From contig CM043870.1 of the NCBI GenBank assembly GCA_023846275.1, positions 11,541,527 to 11,605,526 on the forward strand: 64,000 nucleotides of DNA, given 5' to 3'. The stretch comes from Vanilla planifolia. Its lineage: Eukaryota; Streptophyta; Magnoliopsida; Asparagales; Orchidaceae. The notes under the pieces were generated by a model. That model saw nothing but the letters and a program-made list of their open reading frames with translations, did not search any database and was not told the origin of the DNA. Position numbers and translations under genes: made by a program. Positions 38,854 through 51,365 of this stretch are shown piece by piece. Each line of letters starts with the position of its first letter. The stretch's first letter is position 1.

Positions 38854-39423
38854 TGTTAGATCATATGGGCTCTAATACCAACTAATAGAACATGTAGGCA
38901 TGCCCAAGATGAAGGTGAATTAGGCTATCTCAATTTTTAACAAAAAATGATGTATTCTTGCTTATTTTGATTATAAAACTTTTAAATCACATAAGAATTT
39001 AGGTAAATAAGATGTTAAAAGTAAAAAAAACTAAGATATTTAAGTGTTTTGGCCATTACCTCTTAACATTAATAACCTAGCTTGAACCTAACATTATCCA
39101 ATCTCTCCTTCACTATGAGTAGAAGCCTTTACTCCCAACCTTTTTAATTCCAAACAAAATCACAAGCCTGAATCCCTCCAATACTAAGCCTTAGAGTAAG
39201 GGCCTGTAGTTTTCTACTAACACGAAGCCCTGTGTGGGCATTCAACTACAATACTATCCTTGGATTGAAGACTCATAATTCCCTTAACATTAAACCCGAA
39301 GAAAGGTCTTGCAAACTCCCTCAGCACCATGCCTTAAGAAAGGCTCTCGTTGCTCATAAACTAAGTTAAAGGAATTGCACACAACAATTTTACAAATACA
39401 AATTCTCAACCCAAATCTTTCTT

Positions 39424-39491
<68 letters not shown>

Positions 39492-40010
39492 AACAATAAT
39501 ACTAAGTTATATGTTATCGAAATAATCAAGATCTTGCATAATGGTTAAGGTGTGAATGCATGCAAAAAGTGCTATAATATTCCTTCTAATCATGCACTTG
39601 GAATCCTTCTTAATGTGATGTTACATGAAGGATCCCTTGATAGAATAGATGTTGGCTCAAAGAAATGAATGCAAAGAATGTTCACAAAAAGATTGGATTC
39701 TAGTTGTAGTTCAAAAAGCTCTTGTTCTTATATATACATGATATTGTGGTTTTCTCATATTTATAATGCAAGGATGATTGTTTAAAATACCTAAATGTGC
39801 TCAACGTCTAGTTATCAATTCTCCTTGCCTTGATTTATGCTTAAAAGCCCATTTGTAATGATTTGACTCGGAAAAAATCACAAACACTCTAGCTAGATTA
39901 GTCAAAACACCAAATTAGATGGTCTAATTAAGTCATTCTTGACTTACAAGTTTTATTAGGCTGTCTATTGCATTATATGTTATGTTTTTTGACAACTAAC
40001 AAACTATGTA
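38854..40010 (-). repeat. LTR of family B, next to the primer-binding site
   Basis: It starts TGTTAGATCATATGG at 38,854. A small duplication repeats 'gctctaatacca' at 38,869, then 'catgcccaagatgaaggtga' follows, a variant of the 'gggggtgaatt' LTR signature. It aligns with 4.55-5.5 kb. The far end, near 40.0 kb, was not identified and no target duplication was seen. Confidence 0.5.
39427..39488. repeat. (AT)n microsatellite in family-B LTR
   Basis: About 31 AT dinucleotides. The aligned place in the other copy (about 4,880-4,900) has only 'aatatgtattaaaaatat'. The overlapping 79-codon frame is an artefact. Confidence 0.95.
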
Positions 40011-40430
40011 TCAATCAACTTCAAATCTTTTTATTAGCATGGGAGTGTGTTAAACTTTTATATTAGACTTGATATTTTCTTATTATGCATTTTTATTAAA
40101 CTTTAGGAGTTTTTCATGGTGTTACCCTATATTGGATTTGAATAAAGAGTTTTATTAATTTTTATGGTATTTTATTTATGCTTTGGTTTTGTGGATGAGG
40201 AAAGTTTTTGAATTTTAATATGTTGGAATTTTGCATCTTGTTATATTGTCATTTGTAGGTATGTTTTGATTTTGTGATCATTTGGATTTTGTTATACTCA
40301 TGCTTTTGAAAAAAATGGTGTCACAATTAATTTAGTAATAAGAAAGGCTATGATTTTTAGTTTAGGATTAAGTTAGGTTGGGTTACTTTAGACTAGCTTT
40401 GGATAAAGTAGGACTAAGATAGATTTGATA
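40011..40430. other. AT-rich spacer with an inverted piece of the CCTAA array
   Basis: No gene seen. About 40,360-40,440 reads 'aggattaagttaggttggg' and similar, which is the reverse complement of the words in the array at 42.83-44.27 kb. Confidence 0.45.
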
Positions 40431-42830
40431 ATAGTAGATTTGATAAATCATCCAACTGATATACTAACTCTAATAATCATCAGCTTGACTCCTACTCAAC
40501 TTCTAGCTCTTTAATACTGCAAAAATATAAGAGAAAGAGCTAGGAGACTCCATAAAATCTCTTTGAGCTAAATTATAAAATTAACATGTAATAGTTAACA
40601 ATTATGTATGTGCGTAATAACTGAGTAAATCATGTAAATAATTGACATCAATTTTTAATCATAAAGATATCATCATCTACAAGCTAAGTCAATACATATT
40701 CTTACAATGTGACTAATTAGATTCTTAGTATTCTTTTTCTAATCCAAAACTCTTGTGCAAAAGCATGACAAGACCTAACACTATTATTCCATCACTTCTT
40801 AAAACATTGTCAATCACATGAGCAAATCTCATCATGTTCTAAGAGTCCACAACAAGTACATGAACTCTCCATCACAAAATAAAAGATCATGTGTTTTCCC
40901 ATTGCACTAAATGTATAATTGTTTTCTCTTAGGATTATTTATATAATAGCTTCCAGCCAACCTTGGAGTTTCTTGTCATATAATCTGACACTCCTCTTAC
41001 AGGCTCAACCAACCACACATAACTAGTACCTCTAAGCTGGGGGATTAAAGTAGCTATATTACATATCTCTTGAGTGAGTGTGCATGATCAAAAGTCTATT
41101 ATATTTGATCCTCACCTAATCAAAATTATATCCTAAACTTGTAGCATCTTATAAACTCTAATCCATTGCTACCTAATATTAGTTGGATTTTCTTAGTTTA
41201 ATTCTAAAATATAAGGAGTTCTCATCATAAATACTAATTTAATATATCAATGGTTTTCTTAACTATAAATTCACTATCTAAAACTCTTTATGTCTTGACT
41301 AAGTCAATTTAGTGTTATCATTAAGCTCTAATTTAACTATTTAGAATATCTTAACCCATTTTCTTATATTTAATATTATCTTTATTTTATCTAAGACCTT
41401 TCCTATTTAAACTAATCTTAGCATTTCGATAATCATGATGTTTATCCTTAGGTTCTATGTATAACTAATTGACATTACAACTAAGTCTTGGTTCACACAA
41501 ATTATACTATTAACCCTTATGCCTACAAGACAGCCTTAAGTCAATATAATACTTATCTTAAGACCTCTCAACAACTACTACACATCTCTTAGATCACCAA
41601 CCAAGATGGTATCACAAGGCCTAAAGTCTCATTAGGTCACTAATAGTTTTACCCAAAAACTCTGGTCAACCAAAGGGTCTAGCAAACATTTTTATCTTAT
41701 TATTTTCTTAGTCAAACCTAACACATTTCTAAATCTTATTCCAAGCTTTCTTATCTTCTTTACAAGGTCTCAGCCAAGATCTTAGCTGCAAAGCTTTATT
41801 TGCAATGTGCATATAAGCTCACTAATTAGTATTACATAAATCAAACACTAGAGTCTTCCCTTATGGATTCCTTACACTAGAACCTTCCCTTATGGATTCT
41901 TTTTCCATGAATTATTTCTAAGCCTTAAAGCATGATTTCAAGGCTATGCTTATATTAGATAGTCATTTTTAATTACCTCAAATATTCTTTTTAAACCCTA
42001 CTAGGAATTATCCATAAGACCTTAAAGTTTAACATTAGGCTTAATAATGCTAGCCATAACCAAACTCTTTGCTTGTCAATTATGCCTTAGCTTGCTTCAA
42101 AACTTGCCTTATTTTTCTTCCTCGTGCCTAGGTTGCTTTTCACCTTGGTATTCTTTCGATTGGCCTCCTCAATTTTTCTTTTTTAGTTAGGTTTTTTTAA
42201 AACCTTTACAAGCATGTCTTAAGGGCTTAAATAACCTAGGACGCATCTCATTAATCTAACGGTTTACTTAAGAAAAAATGGCTAAGGTTGGTTTAAGTCA
42301 CGGTTCAGCCACTCTTCAAATGTCTTCTAATTAACCATTTTGATTAGACATATCTAAATCCCAAAATTTAGGGTTCTAAAGAGGATATGGTCAAGAGGTA
42401 GTGTAGTATTTTATCCCTTTCTCTCATTTTTTTAAATATTCATGTGTGCATCATACAAATATTTTCTTTTTAGTCCTCTTATCTTCTTCTACAAACTTAA
42501 ATTTTAAGAATCTTATCCATATCTTTATTATGCATTCATAGTTGGATAATAATAAGGATAAATAATAAAATTAAAAATATAAATAAAATTATAAGCTTAT
42601 TTTTAAAGTATTATGCCTAATCTTTTCAAGGCTCATATGATGTAATATAGGACTAATCCTTCAACCATGTCCTCTAATTCTATATTTCAAATTTAAAAAT
42701 TCAAAATTTAATTTACCCATATTCAAAATTTAAATATTTTTAATTCAAATTTTAAATTTTAAATCACAAGAAGACATACATCTTGGGTAATTAAATTGTA
42801 ATAATCTAGCTAAAAATGTTGGGTGTAACA
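40430..42830. repeat. Second, shorter copy of the LTR-3 family
   Basis: It aligns in order with 32.53-35.78 kb, for example 'actaactctaataat', 'catcatctac/tat', 'acacatctcttagatca' and the terminal 'caaattttaaattttaaat' tract. It ends GTTGGGTGTAACA at 42,830, a well-preserved LTR end. The left end is not defined and internal deletions shorten it. No coding domain. Confidence 0.65.
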
Positions 42831-44270
42831 TTAACTTAACAACTTAATCTTGAACTAACCAAACCTAACAATCTCCTAAATCTTCCTAACCTAATCTAGT
42901 CTTAAATCATATTAAACACCTAAACTAACATTACCATCTAAACTCGCTTAACTAATTTTATTCTAACCAAACCTAGTCCCAAACAAACATAACTTAGCCA
43001 TAAATTAACCTAACATATTCTAAACTAACTTAACCACCTAAACTATCCTAACTTATTCCTACTTTATCCTAACCTAATAAAATAGTAACAAAACTTAATC
43101 TTAAACTAACCATCATAATCTAACTTATTACTAAACTTAGCAAAACCTAATCATAAATAATGAACAAATTTAATAATGTCTTAAATTAACTTATTCTTAA
43201 AATATACTAAATAACTAAAATAACTTATTCATCTAAAATCCTATTTTAGTCCCATTCCAACTTAACCTAATTCTAAATATATTTACCATATAACATAATC
43301 CTAAATTGAAAATACCTCATATAATCTTATACTAAGCAAACTTAACCTAGTCTTAAACCAACTTAACCACTAAAACTAAACTCGCATAACTCTGAGCAAA
43401 CCTAGCTTAACATTAACTAAGCTAATGTAGTCATAAATTATCCAAACCTAATTGTAAATTTTCATAACTAGTCAAAAACTAGCCTAATAAAATCCTAAAC
43501 CAACCAAATATCATCCTTAAGAAACTTAATACATTCTTAAACTAACCCGATCCAATCTAGTTCCATACTAGTTTTAGTCCTAAACTAGCCTTACCTAACA
43601 TAGTTTTAAAGTAACATAACATAGTTTTGCACTAACCTAACCTCTTTTTTAATCTTAAAAAAACTTAGTGTATTCCAATTATAATTTAATGTAACTTAAG
43701 CTAACCTAACCTTGGCTTAAACTAACTTACCTAGTCCTAAACTAACATAATCTAAGCTAGTCTTAAGTTAGCCTTAGTCTAAACAAGCTTCGCTTAGCCA
43801 AGTTCAAAATTAAACTAACCTAGTCCTAAACTAAATTAGCATAACCTAACCTTATATTATCTTAATCTAGTCCTATTAAAAAGCTAACCTAACCTAACCA
43901 TATCTTAAACTAACCCAACCTAATTCTAGCTCTAAACTAACCTAATCTAATAATAAACTACTAACTCAACCCTAAATTAATTCTAAAATAACTTAATCTA
44001 GCCTAACTTATTCTAAGATTAGCTTTACCTAGTCCTAAACTACCATAACTACTTGAACTATCATAATCTAATCCTAGACTTTCTAAGTTTTGTCCTAAAT
44101 GATCCTAACCTACTCGTAAGCTATCTTGACCTTACTTATCATAAACTAATCTAACCTTACCTAGTTCAAAGCTAGACTAACCCAACTTTCACTAAACTAA
44201 ATTAACCTTGTCTAGTCCTTCAAAAGCTAATTGAAACATAATCCTTATCTTAGTCTTAACATTTAAAGCA
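42831..44270. repeat. Degenerate CCTAA-rich, G-poor tandem array
   Basis: About 1.4 kb is built from irregular units of roughly 20-30 bases around 'cctagtcctaaactaaccta'. The plus strand is markedly poor in G. Copies are too diverged for a fixed period. The words resemble degenerate plant telomere repeat (CCCTAAA), but perfect CCCTAAA units are rare, so this is not a plain interstitial telomere. It begins right after the LTR end at 42,830. Confidence 0.75.
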
Positions 44271-46780
44271 TAATACTTAGAAATAAATTCTAATTACTAA
44301 TCATGATATTTAGTATTTAAGATCCCATTATCTTCCTAGTTCTTTGTAGCTTTAAAATAAAAGAAATAAAAAATTATAATAATAAAAGAAGAGTAAATGA
44401 TAATATGATGGAGGACTTAGTAAGGTACAAGAGAGAAATAATTAACAAAGATATTTTAAACTAATTTTAACTCAAAAAGTTAAGTAAGAATATCAACAAA
44501 ACTATAAAATTCACCAAAACATTTCATAAATTGATGATTGTATGACAAACAAATTTTTAAGATTGCTTAGAAGCATGCTAGATTTGATGGATAAGTTATA
44601 TATTTGAAGAAAAAAAGCTTTATATATCACTAGCATAAAAGTTACATAGTCACTTTTTATTTTATTTTCTGTGAATTTAGTCTAAGTGTTGAGTTGTAAT
44701 GTTTTCTCATCATAAACCTAATTGAGTTAATCATTTGAGCTTCGACTCTTATGACCCTTTTAACAACTAAATATATAGTTTTTGGTCTAAAGAAACAAGG
44801 GATTAATATTTCAATTTGTAATTTAATATGCTCTTTGTTTAACAATATGAAATTTAATTGTAGTTGAGGATGCACCATAAATTTTTTAACTTTTAAAATC
44901 TTCAAATTAATATATAATTTGATTAGATAGTTTATCTAAGTTCAAACTCATTTTATTCTCTTTCTTAAATCTCATTTTTGTACAAAAAATGAAAATATAA
45001 AAATTGGACATCAATGGCAAAATCTGAGGACAAAGTTGAATAGCAATGATCTCGCATCAATTCCAATGAAGAGAATTGAAACATTATCTAACCATTAGAG
45101 AAAGAAAGATGGGTAGTTGGAGAAATTCCTATGCATTTTGAGACTTTATACAATGACATATTCAACAATTATCTTATATCTAGCAAGATTTATTGACTTT
45201 CTTTTGGACATACAAGCCAAAATGATCTTAACAAATTGAATCCAAAGAAACATCTTCATTGACAACAAAGTGGCCTTTTGATCTTTTCTTTTTTTTATTG
45301 TTTTTATTATTCATAAAGAAGGAAAAGATGATTTGGTAATTTGATGAAAAAAAGCAAAAAAAAAATTTACAACCTCAACTAAGAGGAATATGACATTGGT
45401 AATTTGATGAAGATGTTCAAATTATGATGGGATAGCATTATCTTGTCAGGAAGAAAAGGATCAATTAGCTCAACAAACATGGTATTATTGTATTGTTAAG
45501 TATTGAACTTTTGTATCATATTATTATTTAATGAAAAAAAAGTCAATTTATAATTATAGATTTAATAGTTTTTTTAGTCATTACTTTTTTTAGATAAACA
45601 TTGTTTATGGAGGGTGCCAATATTAATGTGAAACAACTTAAAACAAAACGTGCATTTATTTTGATTAATGATTGACCTATTCCCAATTTTTTATGCAATT
45701 ATTTATATGAAAACACTATAAAAAACGAAAATGATAATAACTTGCACATATTAATATTTAAAATTATTATTACAAATACACATTGAAATATATTTGTTGT
45801 GTTTGTCAAGTGATTAAACACTTTTAATTATTTTACTTATCTAAAATAATTCACATTAACATTTTTTTTAGTCTTTAAAAATGTGCTATAATAAGTTAAG
45901 AGCTTTTTTTATCCAAATGTAAGATGCGTTTTTTTTTTTTTGGACCTTATCTTTGAATAAAGTATGACAACAAATGATACATATCAGAAATTATATTTCT
46001 TTCACATTTAATCACTTTCTAAAAACATCAAATTCTTAACATTTAATTTTCAAAAAACTTTTAGGAATAAAAATAAAGATCATATATAATTAAATATTTT
46101 TATTATTCTCGATATGATAACACAACTGTCTATACTTTGTTTGATACTTGTTCCCTACCTAAAAATCAAGACACTTGTGAAAGCTTCAATACTAGATGAA
46201 ACTAGTTGCAAAATAGATATAAAGGTGCTAGCAGAACTTGAACACAATAGTGTTGACTTTAACTATAAACCATAAATTTATAAATTAAAATAATATTAAT
46301 TATATATTAAGACACATTATTCTTAATTTTTAATATGAGCTTAAACCTAAATTTTTTTATATTAAAGAAATCTTTTTGAATGAAAACCTTATTCATATTA
46401 TGCTAAATCCAAATGTTGACTTTAGCCAGCACCATTAAAGTTACTATACTCATGAGCTTTGTTATTCTAGTTGACCTTTCATATCATATCAATTTCACGA
46501 ATAACTAGGACACTAGAGTCAAAAGACAGGTGATTGATATACTAAAATTCCAAAAGGACAACAAATCAATAATAAATAACCGTTAATCACATCATTTGTA
46601 CAAACCTTAACAGGCAGCTCAAGGTACATTGCAGTAGACTAACACACGACAAAACCCTAAAAATATAAAATGACCATTGTGTCTTTTAACGCAACCCCCC
46701 CTAATCTTTCTGATAAATCAACAACCCTTCCATCACCGGCAGGAGATAAACATGGGGAAAACAATGGCAAAGTTGCACTA
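44271..46780. other. AT-rich sequence downstream of the SK gene
   Basis: No gene, domain or array recognised. The 82-codon minus frame at 44,905-44,657 has no recognisable family. The last few hundred bases before 46,781 should hold the SK 3' UTR; I found no clear AATAAA on the minus strand close to the stop. Confidence 0.4.
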
Positions 46781-49700
46781 TTACCTTCTCAAACCTTCAG
46801 GTATGTTAAGTCTTTCAACCTCAGAAGCCTGTATAAGAAAGCTTTCAATCTGTACGAGTGCCTATCATAAACAAAAAAGGGCATCTGCAGTTAGGTTCAA
46901 CTTCATAACAATGATTATTAATGACAAATACAAGGTGGCAACATATTCCAAGGGATGCCCAAAACGAAGTATACCTCGGTGGCAATGGCAGCTGGAGTGA
47001 GGGCTAAGACATCTCCATGGCCTTGTTCAGTGGCAACATCTGCAGATCAAAACAAGCTTCACTTATTGTCAAAAGTATTAACAATACCACCAATGGGCAT
47101 TATTAAAGAGCAAAACCACTAGAATGATTGCTAACGATAACGCATTGTATTTAGAAGTTAAAAGAGGAGCACCCTAAGGATCAGAAACAGAGAACGCCAT
47201 CTTTAGAAATACTAAACGTACGTTGGAGGCAAACTCTTGCATCCGCATTAGCATAGGCATCTCCTCGTTCCCCAGACAAAGCAGAAAGTCGAATCAAAGC
47301 CTGCAACGAAATTGTTACTAGTAAAATAGAACAAAAGCAGTTCAAATGGAAACAAAAAGGTGTTGTCAATTTCTAGTAAGCTGTGATCTGAAAATTTAAA
47401 GTTAGAACCCACAATACGCCACTTGGGTTGTCTAAAATACACAATAAAAAAATCAAAACTTGAAAGTAATTATCGAAAAGAATAAGAAAAATGAGACTAC
47501 ATAACAGTTGACTAGCAAATTTCCAAATAATGGAGAGGAGATTATCCCTATCATGGTACATTTTCAAATAATAGAGAATATAATAGCAAAGCAGAGTATC
47601 TCTATCATAATGGATTTCCAAATAGCAGTGTATATTCTACATAAGTAGATCATCTCAATCATTATAGAGTCCATATAGAAGAAAATATTCTAAGGGGATC
47701 ATCCCTATTATACCCTTTCAAGATGAAGCTGTGAATAGTGTTCAATCTTGAGCAAAAAAGAGAAATTAGAATCATGGATGTGGTTTGGTTAAAATATCTC
47801 TACATGTTGACCAACAGACAAACATGCTAGGTGAAGAACCCCAGTCTTGACAGGATCACTTACAAAGTGAAAGTCGATGATACCATGGTTCATTTGAAAG
47901 TCGAAGAATAGATCAGAGAATACTTAAATTGTTATCAACTTTATCGCAACAGATCACTGGAGGATGCCAAAGTGGAATATGAAACTCTGATAAGAATGAG
48001 AAAATCCAAGTGATTTCTGCAGCAGTGGCAACTACTAAGTACCATTCAACTTCAATAAAAAAGACAGCAATGGTATTTTGTTCTTTTGATCGCACAACCA
48101 AAATATCTGAGGTTTTTCACTGAGGCTCAATGATGAGTGAGATGACAAGCTTGGACTGATTTTCTCTTAATCAGGTTGACTCAAACTAAAAGATATACGA
48201 TATAACACTATTAGGAAAGTCTAATGTCATGCCCATAAGGAATGAGGTAAACATCAAAAAAGTATATGAGAGGGTTAAGAGCCTCGATGCAGAATCGTTA
48301 TGCAAGTAAAGTGTTTGGTTGACTGTATCAGTGCTGCTATCTATAAAAATGATGTCATCAACATAAACAATCAGATACGAAGACGTATTGCCTACTTTGA
48401 GGTCAAAAAGAAATCAAACTACTTGAGAGTTGGTGAAGCGGATTTGATGAGAAATTGGCGAAGCTCATTATATCAACCATGAGGAACTTATTTGAGACTA
48501 TGAATGACCTCATGGAGTTTGCAAAAACAAGTAGGGCAATGGGGGTCTATGAAGTCCTAGTATAGTTATGTAAAAAACTTCAATAAGGCAACTTTGTAGA
48601 AGGCATAGTTGGCATCAAGCCATTAGAGTGGCCAATTATTTATGGTACCAATGCTAAGTATGAAACAGTTGTTGATTTAACTATATAACTGAATGCATCA
48701 TCATAGTATATGAAAGGACGTTAATGGAACTGCTTAGCATGAAACATGCTTTGTTCAGGTCAATAGAACTATCAGAGCTTTTTCATATGAAAAACTATTT
48801 TGCATTCTTAGCTAGTTATCATGAAAAAGAATGTTGACAAGTGGGTAATAGTGTGAGTGTTTTTGGTTTGCATTATAAGTACTTTTATGAAAAAGAATGT
48901 TGACAAGTTGACTTGAGTACTTTGCCATTGTTGATCATGATGTCAACAATGACATGCTGAGAAGCACTACTATCAAATAATATGAAGGTGTTGTAAAGCA
49001 CAACGATGAAGTATAGTGAGATTGTGGTTGCCAAGGACTCACTGAGATAGTGACAATGGAATAACACTTGTTGGAGCTATGATTGGTTCAAGGAGGAATG
49101 ACAAGCATCTTCTCATTATTTGGCCCTCAACACGATGGATTTAGTCCAAAACTAAGTGGTGGGAAATCATCTTAGGTCCAATTCATGGTGGAGAGATCCA
49201 ACCCGTGCAACAAGAAAAATGCCAACCAGTGTAAGATGAGTTCAACAATGATGGTCAAGTAATGTGTGGAGGATATCTAGAAGTTTGAAGACCATTGTTA
49301 TTATTGGGTAGGTGAGAAGAGGCAAGGAAGTTCGGTAAAGTAAAACTTGTTCTTATAGATCGGCTTCACAAGCCAGTAATTTCTCCTAAATTTCGTGAAA
49401 AGAGAGGTGAATTTCAAGAATTCCTGATGCTAACAAAGTCTTTGTAGTCATTATTGTGTCCATCCAGAATTTTCCCAAATAACATTATCATTGATTGGTG
49501 CTCCAAGGATCACTTTTGCTTTTGATCAATAGTGAAAACTCGACAATGCACTCACTGCATTTTTAAGTCCTTTAATTTGTCCTTAATTTGTTTGTTATAA
49601 CTATTTACAAAGACATCTATTTATGTTTCATGAAAGGTGATAGCTTGGGCATTGAATAGAATGAGGTCAATTTGATTAAGATCATATCCAATGAGTAACA

Positions 49701-51365
49701 TTTGGAATGAAGTTTCTATGATGTACCAATAAACAGTTACGTTAAAATTGATTGAAGGATGAGATGCACCATCTAAGTGTTAAACTATTGAATTGTTAAT
49801 AGATAAAGAAAAAAGATTGTTTGTTGACCATGGACTGATCAAGCACAAAACAGAAGGGCTTGCAAGCAAGGAGGCAAAGGAGAGGAGCTCTTAGGTTAAG
49901 GATGATGGAAAGCTCTCATGTTTGGGGTGATGCTTAATGGAGCTTCTTTAGCTCTAATACTATAATGGATTATACGATTTTAAAAGGTCTTTTTCTTTAT
50001 AAGCATCATTAGGCTAGATTCAAAACCTTAAATAATAATTTACATGATCAATGCATTTACTTAATAATAATAGCTAACGTAAATTGAATGCAAAAAATAA
50101 AATATAAAACTAATACTCATTACATATATGTGTGCCTAATAGATTTCCATATAGTATACTAAGAAATGAGATTATCTCTACCATGAGAAATTTCCAAATT
50201 GTGCAGAACATAAAAAGAAAATAGATCATCTCTATCATAATGGAATTTCAGGTCGTGAATTACATTCTAAGGAAGAAGATTATCTCTATAATGATGGACT
50301 TTCAAATAGTGGAGCACATTATCTTTATAATAAAATTGCATGCAAAAAACTTAAACATTTCATAAGTTCAAGGACATCCAAGTAATAATCTTAATGAATA
50401 TGCTAAGAACTATATGGTTCAAATTAACCAACTACCTTTGTGTATGGATCACCATTCTCATTGTCCAAAAGTGGACGAGATTCGGTCCCCACAGCAGCAA
50501 TACGCTTTGCAAGAGCTTCGAGAGGCACATCTAACCAGACACTTATTCCTTGTTTCATATATCTCCTAATCATAGTAAGTTACATGAGCCATTTGATTGC
50601 AATTGCTCTTTTACATATCTATGATGTTCAAGAAGTACCAGTTGATAGGTCGAATAACTGCACCACCACCGGTGCCAACGACCAATCGCTTCATTGAGGA
50701 CAAATCTTTAAGTATGTTACTCTGCACAACATTAAAGAACAATGACTTCCCAAAGCAAACCTGTCAAAGAATACAAGAATAATTCACCTCAGTGTCTCTA
50801 AAGAAATCCTCATTATGCTCCTTAAAGATTTCAGCAACAGAAGACAAACCAGTTGCCTGTTCCACTAACTTATCGCTGTAAAAATTATATCAATATCAGG
50901 TAAGAACTAAGTATTTCCTATTAAATAGCTGGATAAAAGCTTCACTTCATACAAACATACCTGTCATAAAAAGAGTATCCTAGTACTTCTGACAAAATTT
51001 TTCCAATGGTAGTCTTCCCTGATCCCATCATCCCTGTCCAAAATCATACATATTATCACATATGACCATGCAATCAACTGAACAAATCTTACAATACAAT
51101 TGCTAAACTAGTGTTATTAGAGCATCAATAAGAAACTCACCAACTAGATAAATACATCTTTGATTTAAGTACGGAAGAACATCTGCAGATTTCATCTATT
51201 GATAAAAATTATCGTCAATGACATTGACTGAGATAACAATAAAGTAATTTATATGTTGGAAAGCAAAGAATTGAAGTGACGAGCATATTCCTAGGCTTAG
51301 AAGGCAAAGACAACAACCTTTAAGATTAGGGCTTCATCAACACATGAGGGTAAGTCTTTTGAACC
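46781..51365 (-). CDS. SK: Shikimate kinase, plastid type, 5'-incomplete (nine exons found)
   Basis: Shikimate kinase (EC 2.7.1.71) transfers phosphate from ATP to shikimate in the plastid shikimate pathway. Exons in coding order on the minus strand: 51365-51319, 51195-51141, 51033-50961, 50875-50788, 50721-50639, 50565-50436, 47300-47222, 47039-46975 and 46861-46781, with stop TAA at 46783-46781. All introns are GT/AG and the 701 bases keep one frame (two bases of a split codon, then 232 codons and the stop). Visible motifs are the P-loop GMMGSGKT, the acidic site SFYDSDKL, FFRDTE, the glycine loop GTGGGAV, SVWLDVP, the lid [11 protein letters not shown] and [10 protein letters not shown]. 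These match plant SK rather than the SKL1/SKL2 paralogues, as I recall those families. Plant enzymes are about 280-300 residues, so the missing part is an N-terminal transit-peptide exon ending in one base of a glycine codon. No stop or frameshift interrupts the core, so the gene is probably functional. Confidence 0.95.
47455..47725. repeat. Degenerate minisatellite, left of intronic Copia
   Basis: Irregular copies about 55-65 bases long of a motif like 'tttccaaata(at/gc)(g)gag...' followed by 'agatcatctctatcataatgg'. The same motif recurs at 50.12-50.34 kb on the other side of the Copia element. Confidence 0.6.
47800..49968 (-). mobile_element. Ty1/Copia retrotransposon remnant inside the SK intron
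   Basis: Minus-strand translation gives the Copia reverse transcriptase core [12 protein letters not shown] at about 48,321-48,385, with the catalytic YVDD intact. The Copia RNase H end follows at 47,913-48,101, with [10 protein letters not shown] and the PPVICCD box. At 49,951-49,968 a degraded reverse complement of the initiator-Met tRNA primer-binding site (gctctaatacta) marks the 5' end of the internal region. Integrase and gag, expected between about 48.5 and 49.9 kb, are too decayed to place. Several stops and frameshifts interrupt pol, so it cannot be autonomous. It lies in the same orientation as the host gene. The LTR limits were not resolved. Confidence 0.75.
50120..50340. repeat. 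Degenerate minisatellite, right of intronic Copia
   Basis: Three or so imperfect units contain 'gattatctctaccatga', 'agatcatctctatcataatg' and 'gattatctctataatgatgg', each followed by a 'tttccaaat'-like or 'tttcaaatag'-like phrase. It is the same family as 47,455-47,725. Confidence 0.6.

Larger units (their letters stand above)
47301..50435 (-). other. 3.1-kb shikimate kinase intron filled by repeats
   Basis: This intron lies between the exon ending TDPYTK-like residues and the exon starting with ALIRLSAL. Donor gt is at 50435-50434 and acceptor ag at 47302-47301. The other introns visible in the gene are roughly 70 to 180 bases, apart from the unknown first one. The interior is mostly a minus-strand Copia element (about 47.8-49.97 kb), with related minisatellite-like sequence on both sides. 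Confidence 0.85.
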
